Made by a program: the position numbers and the translations under genes. From CAWJKP01 sp963843465 (GTDB taxonomy: Bacteria; Planctomycetota; Planctomycetia; Pirellulales; Thermoguttaceae): a stretch of 64,000 bases of DNA. Below, piece after piece: positions 48,376-57,445 of this stretch. The stretch covers positions 1 to 64,000 of the forward strand of contig CAWJKP010000002.1 in the NCBI GenBank assembly GCA_963843465.1, written 5' to 3'. The notes beneath the pieces were generated by a model. That model saw nothing but the letters and a program-made list of their open reading frames with translations, searched no databases and was not told the DNA's origin. Positions within the stretch are counted from its first letter, which is position 1. The number at the start of each line of letters is the position of its first letter.

Positions 48376-50667
48376 ATGGGAGCTATTGCCAAGCATTTCC
48401 CTTTCCGGGCGATCCGAGCCGGCGCCGTCGTGCTGGCGGTACTCGCCGCGCCGTGCGCCTTTGCGGCGCAGATATTCGTTGCCGGCAGCGACCCTAAAGC
48501 CGACGACAAGAACTCCGGCACCGAGGCGCTGCCCTTCCAGACGATCCAGGCGGCCTTGGACAAGGCCCAGGCTGGCGACACGATTTGGGTCAAACAGGGC
48601 ATCTACGAGGAGGAACTCCTGCCCAAGAGTTCCGGCAACATGGAAACCCCGATTACGCTCTCCGCGTGGAAAGACGACCGCGTACGCATCGGCTCGGTGC
48701 TGCACGGCGCACCGGCAGCGGACCAATGGAAGCCCATCGAGAAATCCAGGAGCTACGGCGTGAAGCTCCCCGGCGGCCAGCCCAAGGACCTCACGGTGGT
48801 CCTCGACGGCAAGCCGATCGTCACGGAACCAAAGGACAGCCCGCCGCCGGATGACAAGGCCAGGTGGGCCACGTATCGCGCCTCCGACCGCACGCTGATG
48901 CTGAACCTGGGCGGTGAAGGTCCGGCCGGGCACACGATCCAGCTTTCGCGCGACATGGTCTGCTTCTACCAGCAGCCCAAATTCGGCTACTGGGCGTTCA
49001 AGAAGCTCGAATTCGCCTGGGCGCACCTGGGCCTGTACCTGGACGGCAACTGCAACCTGGTCGAGGACTGCTACTTTCACGACCTGTATCACGGCTCCGT
49101 CAGCATTCGCGGTGGGCTATGCACGGTACGGCGGTGCAATTTCTACCGCGCGTGCAGCTCCGTCAATCCCGGCGGAAACGCCAACATCGTGGAGGACTGC
49201 CTGGTCGTCAAGTGCGGGGCGGACTGGCAGGACATCATCGCCCACCGGCGCGGGAACATCGCGGGCGAATCCTTCAGCGGCGTCGAGTCCAAGGGCGGGC
49301 GGCTGAACATCTTCCGTTACAACATCATCGCCGACAACGCCAGCGGGCTATGGTACGACTGCCACATGGTCGGCGCGCGCGTCATCGGCAACGCCTTCTG
49401 GGACAACCAGGGACTCGGCTTCTACAACGAGTACGGCGCCAACGACACGCTGTGCATCGGAAACTACTTCCTCAACAGCGGGCTGTCCAGCAGTTGGTGC
49501 ACGCGGCTGAGCGTGATCGATAACTTCTTCAAGGGCTGCCAGGTGACCTGGCACAACCACGACCGCTGGCCGATGCGCAACAGCTTCATGGTGATGCGCG
49601 GCAACGCCCTGATCGACCTGGCGCAGCCGTACCTCATGCACTTCTCCGCAGGCTGGGGACGCACGCAGTTCCCCGAGAACTTCCGCAATTGCCTGGTGGA
49701 CTTCAACCACGTGCGGATGCGGAAGGACGTCCCGCTGATCGATGACGCCTGCACGAAGGTCCGCACGCTCGATGAAGTGCGCAAGCAGTACGGCTGGGAG
49801 CTGCACGGCGACTTCGCCGCGTACGACAAGGACAAGAACGACCTGACGCCCGAGTCGATGGGCGGCAGCGCCGTGACCTTCCGCGTGCCCTGGGGCGAGA
49901 AGTCGCACCTGGCCCGCCCGATGCTCTCCGACGCGGGCATCAACGGAAAGTGGCCCTCGACCGCGGAGATGGCCAACAACATCTCAGTGCCCAGCTTCTT
50001 CTGGCGGTTCTCGGACGGCAACTACAACGACCGCACCTTCAGCGACGGCTTCGCCTTCAACTGGCCGTGGTACCACAACGACGTGTCCTGGCAGCCCGAG
50101 GGCGGCGACCTGCTCACCGGCGACAAAGGCCAGCGACTCGGCTGCCAGTGGTTCATCGGGGCCGAGGAGAACTTCGGAAAGGATGCCGACGGAAAGCCGG
50201 TGAAGGTCGAAGGTATCCAGAGCACGGGCGAACTGAGCATGGGCCATCGCTGGCTGGTGGTCAAGGCCATCGCGCCCGAGAACGTCCCGGCGCAGGGCGT
50301 GGGATATTGGACGCCCTGGTTGTCCACCGTCGAAGGCGCGAAGATGACCGTGTCGCTGAGAATTCGTGGCAAGAACATTGCCTCGACTGCCAAGGGCAAC
50401 CCGGCAGTGTACCTACAGTTCATCGACGCCACCGGACAGAACCGCCGGCGAGCGTTCGTCGTGGGAAATGAACCCGGTCAGAAACTTCTGCGTCCCGAGC
50501 TGACTACGGGCACCTATGACTGGACCGAGGTCAAGCAGGAAATCACCGCCCCCGCGGGTGCGATCCGCATGGCCTTGTTCATGGGAGTCCTGCCCTGCAA
50601 GGGCGAGGTGGATTTCGATGACATCAACCTCAAGACGGAGTCTGTTGCGGTGCCCGTACAGAAATAG
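48376..50667 (+). CDS. Large secreted right-handed beta-helix protein
   Basis: ATG at 48376 after GAGGAG starts a signal peptide (AIRAGAVVLAVLAAPCAFAA). The opening IFVAGSDPKADDKNSGTEAL and PFQTIQAALDKAQAGDTIWV is the classical DUF1565/parallel beta-helix start. Rungs continue (LYLDGNCNLVEDCYFHDLYH; NIVEDCLVVKCGADWQDIIA; ARVIGNAFWDNQGLGFYNEY). From about residue 600 a beta-sandwich carbohydrate-binding-like domain follows (STGELSMGHRWLVVKAIAPE; DFDDINLKTESV). 763 residues, uninterrupted. Probably a polysaccharide lyase or glycan-binding protein; catalytic residues cannot be assigned by eye. Its TAG stop is eight bases from a tRNA fragment. Confidence 0.85.
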   Translation: MGAIAKHFPFRAIRAGAVVLAVLAAPCAFAAQIFVAGSDPKADDKNSGTEALPFQTIQAALDKAQAGDTIWVKQGIYEEELLPKSSGNMETPITLSAWKDDRVRIGSVLHGAPAADQWKPIEKSRSYGVKLPGGQPKDLTVVLDGKPIVTEPKDSPPPDDKARWATYRASDRTLMLNLGGEGPAGHTIQLSRDMVCFYQQPKFGYWAFKKLEFAWAHLGLYLDGNCNLVEDCYFHDLYHGSVSIRGGLCTVRRCNFYRACSSVNPGGNANIVEDCLVVKCGADWQDIIAHRRGNIAGESFSGVESKGGRLNIFRYNIIADNASGLWYDCHMVGARVIGNAFWDNQGLGFYNEYGANDTLCIGNYFLNSGLSSSWCTRLSVIDNFFKGCQVTWHNHDRWPMRNSFMVMRGNALIDLAQPYLMHFSAGWGRTQFPENFRNCLVDFNHVRMRKDVPLIDDACTKVRTLDEVRKQYGWELHGDFAAYDKDKNDLTPESMGGSAVTFRVPWGEKSHLARPMLSDAGINGKWPSTAEMANNISVPSFFWRFSDGNYNDRTFSDGFAFNWPWYHNDVSWQPEGGDLLTGDKGQRLGCQWFIGAEENFGKDADGKPVKVEGIQSTGELSMGHRWLVVKAIAPENVPAQGVGYWTPWLSTVEGAKMTVSLRIRGKNIASTAKGNPAVYLQFIDATGQNRRRAFVVGNEPGQKLLRPELTTGTYDWTEVKQEITAPAGAIRMALFMGVLPCKGEVDFDDINLKTESVAVPVQK

Positions 50668-50674
50668 GAAATCC

Positions 50675-50726
50675 TTGAGGGCCTAGTGGCCGAAAGGCCG
50701 TGCAGGTTCAAGTCCTGTTTCCCGCA
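50675..50726 (+). tRNA. 3' half of a tRNA-Leu (anticodon loop to acceptor), fragment
   Basis: The loop TTGAGGG (anticodon GAG) and 3' anticodon stem CCTAG are followed by a class II variable arm TGGCCGAAAGGCCGT, T-arm GCAGGTTCAAGTCCTGT and acceptor strand TTCCCGC with discriminator A. The D-arm, the 5' anticodon stem and the 5' acceptor strand (expected GCGGGAA) are absent upstream; the adjoining bases belong to the end of the beta-helix gene. CCA is not encoded. A half tRNA starting in the anticodon loop is the usual attachment-site scar of tRNA-targeting integrases. Confidence 0.65.
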
Positions 50727-51230
50727 CTGACTTAAGGCCTTTTGCAGCATACAGTTGCGAAATGCTTCCGCCATCGCGACCTTCATGCAAGCCGCACGCG
50801 GGTTTCTCTGCCCGCGACTGGTCAGTCGTGGTTTTCCCCGGTCTATCTGGGGTGGGGTGGTCACGACGATTCGGCACACCACTTGCCCTGAAGATAAGAA
50901 ACCCTCTATTGGGCCACGTTTTGGCATGTCCTGCCCACGAAGCTTGCCGCTGGAGCTAGGGAACTAGGCAGACATGGAGGGCTTTCTCAGCAGTGCGGCT
51001 ATGCGCGGTGCCATGCGCGGAGAATTTAAGCATCAGGAAAATTACGATGATGCGCAGCAACTAACCGTTGTAAATTGCTTTCTGAATACGCAACCACCCC
51101 CAAATGTGGATGGAACGTGTTCCCGCCGATGGTCGCCCGTGAGAAAGTCCCGACGTGGCCCCCCGCGCCGCTTTTCTCCGCGGTTGATTGTGGACCGGCC
51201 GGTGTTCTCGTCTCTTGAAGGAGTTCGACC
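50727..51230. other. 504-bp stretch between tRNA fragment and ATP-grasp gene
   Basis: Short frames on both strands lack recognisable domains, and I see no integrase motif. The right end must carry the promoter of the ATP-grasp operon. Confidence 0.4.
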
Positions 51231-52745
51231 ATGGCGACCGTCAGCAGCGAATGTGCGTCGGACAATGAGTTGCTGTTCCCCGAATACGAGACGGATGGCT
51301 TCTACGACGAAATGTTCGACGGCCAGGGGCGCCCGCGGGCCAGGGCGGAGCAACTCGCCTGGCGGTTGAAGTCGTTGGCCGAGGGGGAGTTGGTTCGCCG
51401 CCAGAAGGCGGCCGACCTGGCCCTGCGGAACATGGGCATCACCTTCAACGTCTACGGCCACGCGGCGGGCACCGAGAAGATCTGGCCCTTCGACATCATC
51501 CCTCGGGTCATGGAATATGCCGAGTGGAAGTCGATCGAGGAGGGACTGAAACAGCGCATCACCGCCCTGAACCTCTTCATCGACGACCTCTACCATGACC
51601 AGAAGATCATCCGCGACGGCGTCTTCCCCTCCTACATGGTCCAGTCGAGCAAGTGTTTCCTCAAGCCTTGTGCGGGCATGGACCCCTCGCGCCGGATCTG
51701 GTGCCACATCACGGGCACCGACCTGGTGCGCGACGCCGACGGCACGGTCTACGTACTGGAGGACAACCTCCGCTGTCCCTCCGGCGTTTCCTACGTGCTG
51801 GAAAACCGCGCGGTGATGAAGCGTGCATTCTCCCAGGTGTTCAACGGCCTGTCGATCCTGCCGGTCGAAGACTACCCGGAACAGTTGCTCAAGATGCTCC
51901 AGTACATCGCGCCGCCCTCAGTCAACGAGCCGAACGTGGTGGTGCTGACGCCGGGGATTTACAATTCGGCCTACTTCGAGCACTGTTTCCTGGCCCAGCA
52001 GATGGGCGTGGAATTGGTGCAGGGCTCGGACCTGGTGGTCTCGGACGGCCATGTTCACATGCGGACCACGCGGGGACTGAAGCGGGTGGACGTGATTTAC
52101 CGGCGGATCGACGACGATTTCCTCGATCCGGCGACCTTCCGGCCCGACTCCCGCCTGGGCGTGCCGGGACTGATGGACGTCTACCGCGCCGGCCGAGTGG
52201 CCCTGGCCAACGCCCCCGGCACGGGCATCGCCGACGACAAGGCGGTTTACGCCTACGTGCCGCAGATCATCAAGTATTATCTTGGCGAGGAGATCCGGCT
52301 GCCTAATGTTCCCACCTTCATCTGCGCCGACGACAAACAGCGGCAGCACGTTCTGGCCAATCTCGACAAACTGGTCGTGAAGCCCACCAACGAGTCGGGT
52401 GGATACGGGATCATGCTCGGTCCGCGGGCCACGCCGCAACAACGGGAGAAGCAGCGCGAGCTGATCGAGCACAACCCGCGGAACTACGTGGCCCAGCCGA
52501 TGCTCTCGCTGTCGCGCGTGCCCACCGTGGTGGGCGGCAAACTGGAAGGGCGGCACGTCGACCTGCGGCCGTACATCCTTTACGGCGAGGACATCTATAT
52601 CTTGCCGGGCGGATTGACGCGGGTGGCCCTGGTCAAGGGCTCGCTGGTGGTCAACTCGTCGCAGGGCGGCGGCAGCAAGGACACCTGGGTGCTGAAGAAC
52701 AGCGCCGCCCGCGGCCTGCACGACTCGCCGGCCAGCGCATCCTGA
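51231..52745 (+). CDS. Circularly permuted ATP-grasp protein (DUF404/DUF407 type)
   Basis: ATG at 51231 has AAGGAG nine bases upstream. The 504-residue protein matches the circularly permuted ATP-grasp family (CP_ATPgrasp_1/2): TFNVYGHAAGTEKIWPFDII, HITGTDLVRDADGTVYVLED, NLRCPSGVSYVLENR, LVVKPTNESGGYGIMLGPRA and LRPYILYGEDIYILPGGLTR. KPTNESGGYG is the ATP-binding loop; RCPSGVSY and the acidic block before it fit the metal/substrate site. Family members are predicted to ligate amino acids or peptides. It leads an operon with the alpha-E and transglutaminase genes downstream, 59 bases before the next start. Complete. Confidence 0.92.
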   Translation: MATVSSECASDNELLFPEYETDGFYDEMFDGQGRPRARAEQLAWRLKSLAEGELVRRQKAADLALRNMGITFNVYGHAAGTEKIWPFDIIPRVMEYAEWKSIEEGLKQRITALNLFIDDLYHDQKIIRDGVFPSYMVQSSKCFLKPCAGMDPSRRIWCHITGTDLVRDADGTVYVLEDNLRCPSGVSYVLENRAVMKRAFSQVFNGLSILPVEDYPEQLLKMLQYIAPPSVNEPNVVVLTPGIYNSAYFEHCFLAQQMGVELVQGSDLVVSDGHVHMRTTRGLKRVDVIYRRIDDDFLDPATFRPDSRLGVPGLMDVYRAGRVALANAPGTGIADDKAVYAYVPQIIKYYLGEEIRLPNVPTFICADDKQRQHVLANLDKLVVKPTNESGGYGIMLGPRATPQQREKQRELIEHNPRNYVAQPMLSLSRVPTVVGGKLEGRHVDLRPYILYGEDIYILPGGLTRVALVKGSLVVNSSQGGGSKDTWVLKNSAARGLHDSPASAS

Positions 52746-52804
52746 CCGTGGCCTCCCGCCCAACCCCTGCACCTGTTCGCCATGCACCTTGAGAGCCGCC
52801 TGCC

Positions 52805-53802
52805 ATGCTCAGCCGCGTCGCCGATTCGATCTACTGGATGGCCCGCTACGTCGAGCGTGCGGACAACGTCGCCCGGTTCATCGACGTGAATCTGAACCTC
52901 TCGCTGGACCTGGGACCGGAGGTGGCCCGGCAGTGGGATCCGTTGGTCAGCACGACGGGCGACCACAAGGCATTTACCGACCGCTACGGCCAGCCATCGC
53001 AGGAAAACGTGATTCAATTCCTGACGTTCGACGAGGAGAACTCCAATTCCATTCTCTCCTGCCTCCGCATGGCCCGGGAGAACGCCCGCACCGTCCGCGA
53101 CATGCTCAGCTCGCCGATGTGGGAAGAACTCAACAAGTTCTACCTTATGGTCCGCGACGCGAAGCATGACCAGAGCGTGTCGGCCTCGTCGTTCGACTTC
53201 TTCGGCCGGGTCAAGCTGGGGGCCACGCTCCTGGACGGGGTCGCCGAATCGACCATGTCGCGGGGCGAAGCCTGGCACTTCCGCCTCCTGGGACAGTCGA
53301 TCGAGCGGGCCGACAAGACCTCGCGCATCCTCGACGTGAAATACTACCTGCTGCTGTCCAGCGTGGCCAACGTCGGCGGCCCGGTGGACACCAACCAGTG
53401 GGCCGCGCTGTTGAAAAGCGCCAGCGCCCTGGAGATGTACCGCAAGAAGCACGGGCGGCTCGGCCCGCGCAGGTGGCCGAGTTCCTGATCCTCGACCGCG
53501 ACTTCCCCCGCGCCATGCACTTCTGCCTGATCCGGGCGGAGGAGTCGCTGCTGTCGATCACCGGCAGCCCCGCCGGCACCTTCCGCACGCCTGCCGAGCA
53601 GCGGCTGGGGCGGCTCCGGGCGGAGCTCGATTACGCCAACATCCAAGAGATCTTCAACACCGGGCTTCACGAGTTCATCGACGCCTTCCAGACCAAGCTC
53701 AACCAGGCCGGCGAGGCCATCTCCGAGACCTTCTTCGCCGTGCAACCGGTATCCGGCAATCCCGGTCCCCACGGGCAGTCGATGGTCCAGTATTCCTCTT
53801 AG
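52805..53802 (+). CDS. Alpha-E (DUF403) protein (frameshifted)
   Basis: ATG at 52805 starts MLSRVADSIYWMARYVERAD, the hallmark of the alpha-helical alpha-E/DUF403 family. A second hallmark follows (AWHFRLLGQSIERADKTSRI). Near 53458 a one-base shift is needed to continue from ALEMYRKKHGRL into AQVAEFLILDRDFPRAMHFC and LIRAEESLLSITGSPAG, ending at QSMVQYSS in 53802. About 332 residues after correction, the normal length. Alpha-E proteins always accompany these ATP-grasp proteins; their exact role is unknown. The shift is the only defect in this cluster, so a sequencing error is likely. Confidence 0.85.
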
Positions 53803-53820
53803 GTTGGAAGGTTCCCGACG

Positions 53821-56800
53821 ATGAGCATCCGCGTCGCACTCCACCACCGCAGCACTTACCGGTACGACCGCGACGTGAGCCTATCGCCGCATACGGTCCG
53901 CCTGCGGCCGGCCCCGCATTGCCGCACGCCCGTGTCGGCCTACTCGTTCCACGCCCAGCCGCAGGGACATTTTCTCAACTGGCAGCAGGACCCCCACGGC
54001 AACTTCCTGGCCCGGCTGGTGTTCCCCGAAAAAACCCGCTGCCTGGAGCTCACGGTCGACCTGATCGCCGAGCTGACGGTGATCGACCCCTTCGACTTCT
54101 TTCTCGACGCCGAAGTGCTGAGCTACCCCTTTCGTTATTCGGAGTGGCTGGAGGAGGATCTCAAGCCGTACTTGAAGCAGCAGCCGGCGGGGCCCAAGCT
54201 CGCGGAGTTCCTGGCCGGGACGCCCCGCAAGAGCGCAGGGACGATCGACTTCCTGGTCGATCTGAACCGCTACGTCCACAAGGCCGTCAAGTACATCATC
54301 CGCTTGTCGCCGGGCGTGCAGACCTGCGAGGAAACGCTGACGCTGGGCAGCGGGTCGTGCCGCGATTCGGCCTGGCTGTTGGTGGAGATGCTGCGGCAGC
54401 TCGGGCTGGCTTCGCGGTTCGTCTCGGGCTACTTGATCCAGTTGCGGCCGGACGTCAAACCGCTGGAAGGGCCGGCCGGCACGGACCGCGATTTCACCGA
54501 CCTGCACGCCTGGGCCGAGGTCTACCTGCCCGGCGCCGGCTGGGTGGGCCTCGATCCGACCTCGGGCCTGCTGGCCGCCGAGGGGCACCTGCCGCTGGCC
54601 GCAGCGCCGGAGCCGGCCTCGGCAGCTCCGGTTTCGGGCACGGTGGACGCCTGCGAGGTCGAGTTCGACTTCGCCCTGTCGGTCGAGCGGATTCACGAAG
54701 ACCCACGGGCCACCAAGCCCTACACGGATGCCCAATGGCGCGAGATCCTGGCCTTGGGCCGCAAGGTCAACGCGCGGCTGGAACAGGGCGGCGTGCGGCT
54801 GACTATGGGCGGCGAGCCGACCTTTGTCTCGATCGACGACATGGACGGCCCGGAATGGACCATCACCGCCGTGGGGCCGTCGAAACGCCGCATGGCGGAG
54901 GACCTCTTCCGCCGTCTGGCCCGGCGGTTCGCCACGGGGCCGCTCTTGCACTTCGGCCAGGGGAAGTGGTATCCCGGCGAGTCGCTCCCCCGCTGGGCGC
55001 TGGGATGCTACTGGCGGCGCGATGGAGTGCCCCTCTGGCACGACCCGGCCCTGATCGCTGACGGCGACCGGGGCTGCGGCGCCGGCCTCAAGGAGGCCCA
55101 AGCGCTGGTGCAGACGCTCGCCTTGCGATTGGACGTTGATCCGGAACATGCGATGCCGGGCTATGAGGATGCCTGGTACTATCTCTGGAAGGAGCGACGG
55201 TTGCCGGTCAACGTCGATCCGCTGCGATCGAACCTCGAGGACCCGGAGGAGCGGGCCCGGCTGGCCCGGCTTTTCGAGCAGGGGCTGGGGCAGGCCGTGG
55301 GCTACGCCCTGCCGCTGGCTGCGCGCGACGGTGGGGATCGACCACGCTGGCAGAGCGGGCGTTGGCGTCTGCGGCAAGGAAACCTGTTCCTCATTCCCGG
55401 CGATTCGCCCATGGGATTCCGCTTGCCCTTGGATTCGCTCCCCTGGGTGGCGCCCGAGGATCGTCCGTTGCCGGCCGAGCTGGACCCGCTGGCGCCCCGC
55501 GGTCCGCTGCCGGAGTTCTCACCCGGCGACGGCAACGGCGCTGGGTACGCTGCTGGCGGGCTGGACCATCCTGGCGACAGTGGCGCACCCCTGGTCGCCG
55601 CGCTGCGGCAAGAGTTTTTGGCCAGTGGGACAAGCTTCCGGCCTGTTGAAGCACGACCCGCGCAAGATGCCTGTGCTGATGCCTGTGCTACGGCGGCCGG
55701 CCCGTCGTTGGACCAGGTGGTTCGGTCGGCGCTGTGTGTCGAGCCGAGGGACGGCCGGCTGATGGTCTTCATGCCGCCGGTTTGCCGCCTGGAAGACTAC
55801 CTGGAGCTGGTCGCCGCGATCGAGGCCGCCGCGGCGGAGTTGCAGTTGCCCGTGGCCATCGAGGGTTATGCGCCGCCGCACGATCATCGCCTCCAGCACT
55901 TCAAGGTGACTCCCGACCCGGGCGTGATCGAAGTCAACATCCAGCCGGCGCAGAACTGGGATGAGCTGGTCGGCAACACGACGGCCCTTTACGAGGAGGC
56001 CCGGCTGGCCCGGCTGGGGACGGAGAAGTTCATGCTCGACGGCCGGCACACCGGGACCGGCGGCGGCAATCACCTGGTGCTGGGCGGTCCCACACCGGGT
56101 GAGAGTCCTTTCCTCCGCCGGCCCGACCTGCTGGCGAGCCTGCTGGGCTACTGGAACAACCACCCCTCGTTGTCCTACTTGTTTTCCAGTTGGTTTGTGG
56201 GACCGACGAGCCAGGCCCCGCGAGTCGACGAAGCGCGGCACGAGAGTCTCTACGAGTTGGAGATCGCGTTCCGCGAGGTGCCCCAGAATAAGCCATGCCC
56301 GCCTTGGCTGGTGGACCGGGTCTTCCGACATCTGCTGGCCGACCTGAGCGGCAACACCCACCGCGCCGAGTTCTGCATCGACAAGCTCTTTTCGCCCGAC
56401 ACGGCGAGCGGTCGCTTGGGACTGGTCGAGTTCCGCGCGTTCGAAATGCCGCCGCACGCGCGGATGAGTCTCACGCAGCAATTGTTGATGAGGGCGCTGG
56501 TGGCCTGGTTCTGGGAGCGTCCCTATCGCAAGCCGGTGGTCCGCTGGGGCACGTCGTTGCACGACCGGTTCATGCTGCCGCACTTCGTCGCCGAGGATTT
56601 CGCCGACGTGCTGCGAGACCTGGCCTCGGCCGGCCTGCCGTTTCCGCAGCAATGGTTCGAGACCCATTTCGAGTTCCGCTTCCCGCGCTGTGGACAGGTG
56701 ACCTACGACGGCGTACACATGGAACTGCGCCAGGCGATCGAGCCGTGGCACGTGCTCGGCGAGGAGGGCCGGGCGGGCGCGACGGTGCGGTGCGTCGATT

Positions 56801-57243
56801 CGTCGCTGGAACGGCTCCAGGTCAAGGTCCACGGCCTCACCGACTCTCGGCACCTGGTGGCCTGCAACGGCCGCCGGCTGCCGCTTTATCCCACGGGAGT
56901 TCGGGGCGAGTTCGTCGCCGGAGTTCGATTCCGGGCCTGGCAGCCGCCGTCGTGCCTGCACCCGACGATCGCCGTCCAGGCGCCCCTGGTCTTCGACGTG
57001 CTGGATCTCCGGTCGGGGCGGTCGATGGGGGGCTGCACGTGGCATGTGGTGCATCCCGGCGGGCGGCACTTCGAGCGGTTCCCGGTGAATGCCTACGAAG
57101 CGGAAAGCCGCCGGGCCTACCGCTTCTTCCCTACGGGACATACCGGCGGCCGGCCGCCCATTCCGCCGGCCGAAGAGAACCGCGACTACCCCCTGACCCT
57201 CGACCTTCGCTACCCGGTCAAAACGGCCAGTCTTGACGGTTAG
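53821..57243 (+). CDS. Transglutaminase-like protease fused to DUF2126
   Basis: ATG at 53821 follows GGAAGG, 18 bases after the alpha-E stop. Residues 1-90 are the bacterial transglutaminase N-terminal beta-domain. The papain-like core has the triad C180 (LGSGSCRDSAWL), H229 (TDLHAWAEVYLPG) and D245 (WVGLDPTSGL). From about residue 290 a long DUF2126 region runs to the end: TMGGEPTFVSIDDMDGPEWT, FGQGKWYPGESLPRWALG, HTGTGGGNHLVLGGPTPGES and RFMLPHFVAEDFADVL. The product is 1140 residues and intact. No signal peptide, so cytoplasmic. Predicted peptidase or transglutaminase acting with the ATP-grasp ligases. Confidence 0.93.
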   Translation: MSIRVALHHRSTYRYDRDVSLSPHTVRLRPAPHCRTPVSAYSFHAQPQGHFLNWQQDPHGNFLARLVFPEKTRCLELTVDLIAELTVIDPFDFFLDAEVLSYPFRYSEWLEEDLKPYLKQQPAGPKLAEFLAGTPRKSAGTIDFLVDLNRYVHKAVKYIIRLSPGVQTCEETLTLGSGSCRDSAWLLVEMLRQLGLASRFVSGYLIQLRPDVKPLEGPAGTDRDFTDLHAWAEVYLPGAGWVGLDPTSGLLAAEGHLPLAAAPEPASAAPVSGTVDACEVEFDFALSVERIHEDPRATKPYTDAQWREILALGRKVNARLEQGGVRLTMGGEPTFVSIDDMDGPEWTITAVGPSKRRMAEDLFRRLARRFATGPLLHFGQGKWYPGESLPRWALGCYWRRDGVPLWHDPALIADGDRGCGAGLKEAQALVQTLALRLDVDPEHAMPGYEDAWYYLWKERRLPVNVDPLRSNLEDPEERARLARLFEQGLGQAVGYALPLAARDGGDRPRWQSGRWRLRQGNLFLIPGDSPMGFRLPLDSLPWVAPEDRPLPAELDPLAPRGPLPEFSPGDGNGAGYAAGGLDHPGDSGAPLVAALRQEFLASGTSFRPVEARPAQDACADACATAAGPSLDQVVRSALCVEPRDGRLMVFMPPVCRLEDYLELVAAIEAAAAELQLPVAIEGYAPPHDHRLQHFKVTPDPGVIEVNIQPAQNWDELVGNTTALYEEARLARLGTEKFMLDGRHTGTGGGNHLVLGGPTPGESPFLRRPDLLASLLGYWNNHPSLSYLFSSWFVGPTSQAPRVDEARHESLYELEIAFREVPQNKPCPPWLVDRVFRHLLADLSGNTHRAEFCIDKLFSPDTASGRLGLVEFRAFEMPPHARMSLTQQLLMRALVAWFWERPYRKPVVRWGTSLHDRFMLPHFVAEDFADVLRDLASAGLPFPQQWFETHFEFRFPRCGQVTYDGVHMELRQAIEPWHVLGEEGRAGATVRCVDSSLERLQVKVHGLTDSRHLVACNGRRLPLYPTGVRGEFVAGVRFRAWQPPSCLHPTIAVQAPLVFDVLDLRSGRSMGGCTWHVVHPGGRHFERFPVNAYEAESRRAYRFFPTGHTGGRPPIPPAEENRDYPLTLDLRYPVKTASLDG

Positions 57244-57300
57244 CGCACGCTCGGTCATAACTTCAATAGCTATCGGGTTGTTTGCAATTGCCCCCTTGCC

Positions 57301-57430
57301 CCGGATCATTCATGGCCGGATAGCGTAAGCCGCCGAGTGCGGCACACTAGCCCGACGCGCCAGCGAGGGAAAACTGTTTGAAAACCCTCGCTGGCGCGTC
57401 GGGCTAGTATCCAACCATGAATCATCCGGG
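57301..57430. repeat. Perfect 24-bp inverted repeat inside a larger imperfect palindrome
   Basis: The left arm (57346-57369, beginning actagcccgacgcgcc) and right arm (57385-57408, ending gcgcgtcgggctagt) are exact reverse complements around a 15-base A/T-rich loop. Flanking arms ccggatcattcatgg (57301-57315) and ccatgaatcatccgg also pair with one mismatch, so a hairpin or cruciform of about 130 bases is possible. There is no T-run, so a standard terminator is unlikely. The core resembles dispersed palindromes I recall from Pirellulales genomes. Confidence 0.8.
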
Positions 57431-57445
57431 TTAGTGCGGAACGAC

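Noticed and set aside
48376..50667. Calling the beta-helix protein an alginate or pectate lyase
   Set aside because: The fold is clear, but I could not identify catalytic residues, so a lyase call would be over-reach.
50740..50960. Integrase gene next to the tRNA fragment
   Set aside because: No tyrosine-recombinase R-H-R-Y pattern in any frame of this stretch.
55519..57309. 596-codon minus-strand open frame
   Set aside because: It lies entirely antisense to the intact transglutaminase-DUF2126 gene and has no recognisable motif; high GC keeps antisense frames open.
57346..57408. Intrinsic terminator
   Set aside because: The stem is strong but there is no U-tract after either arm; better described as a palindromic element.
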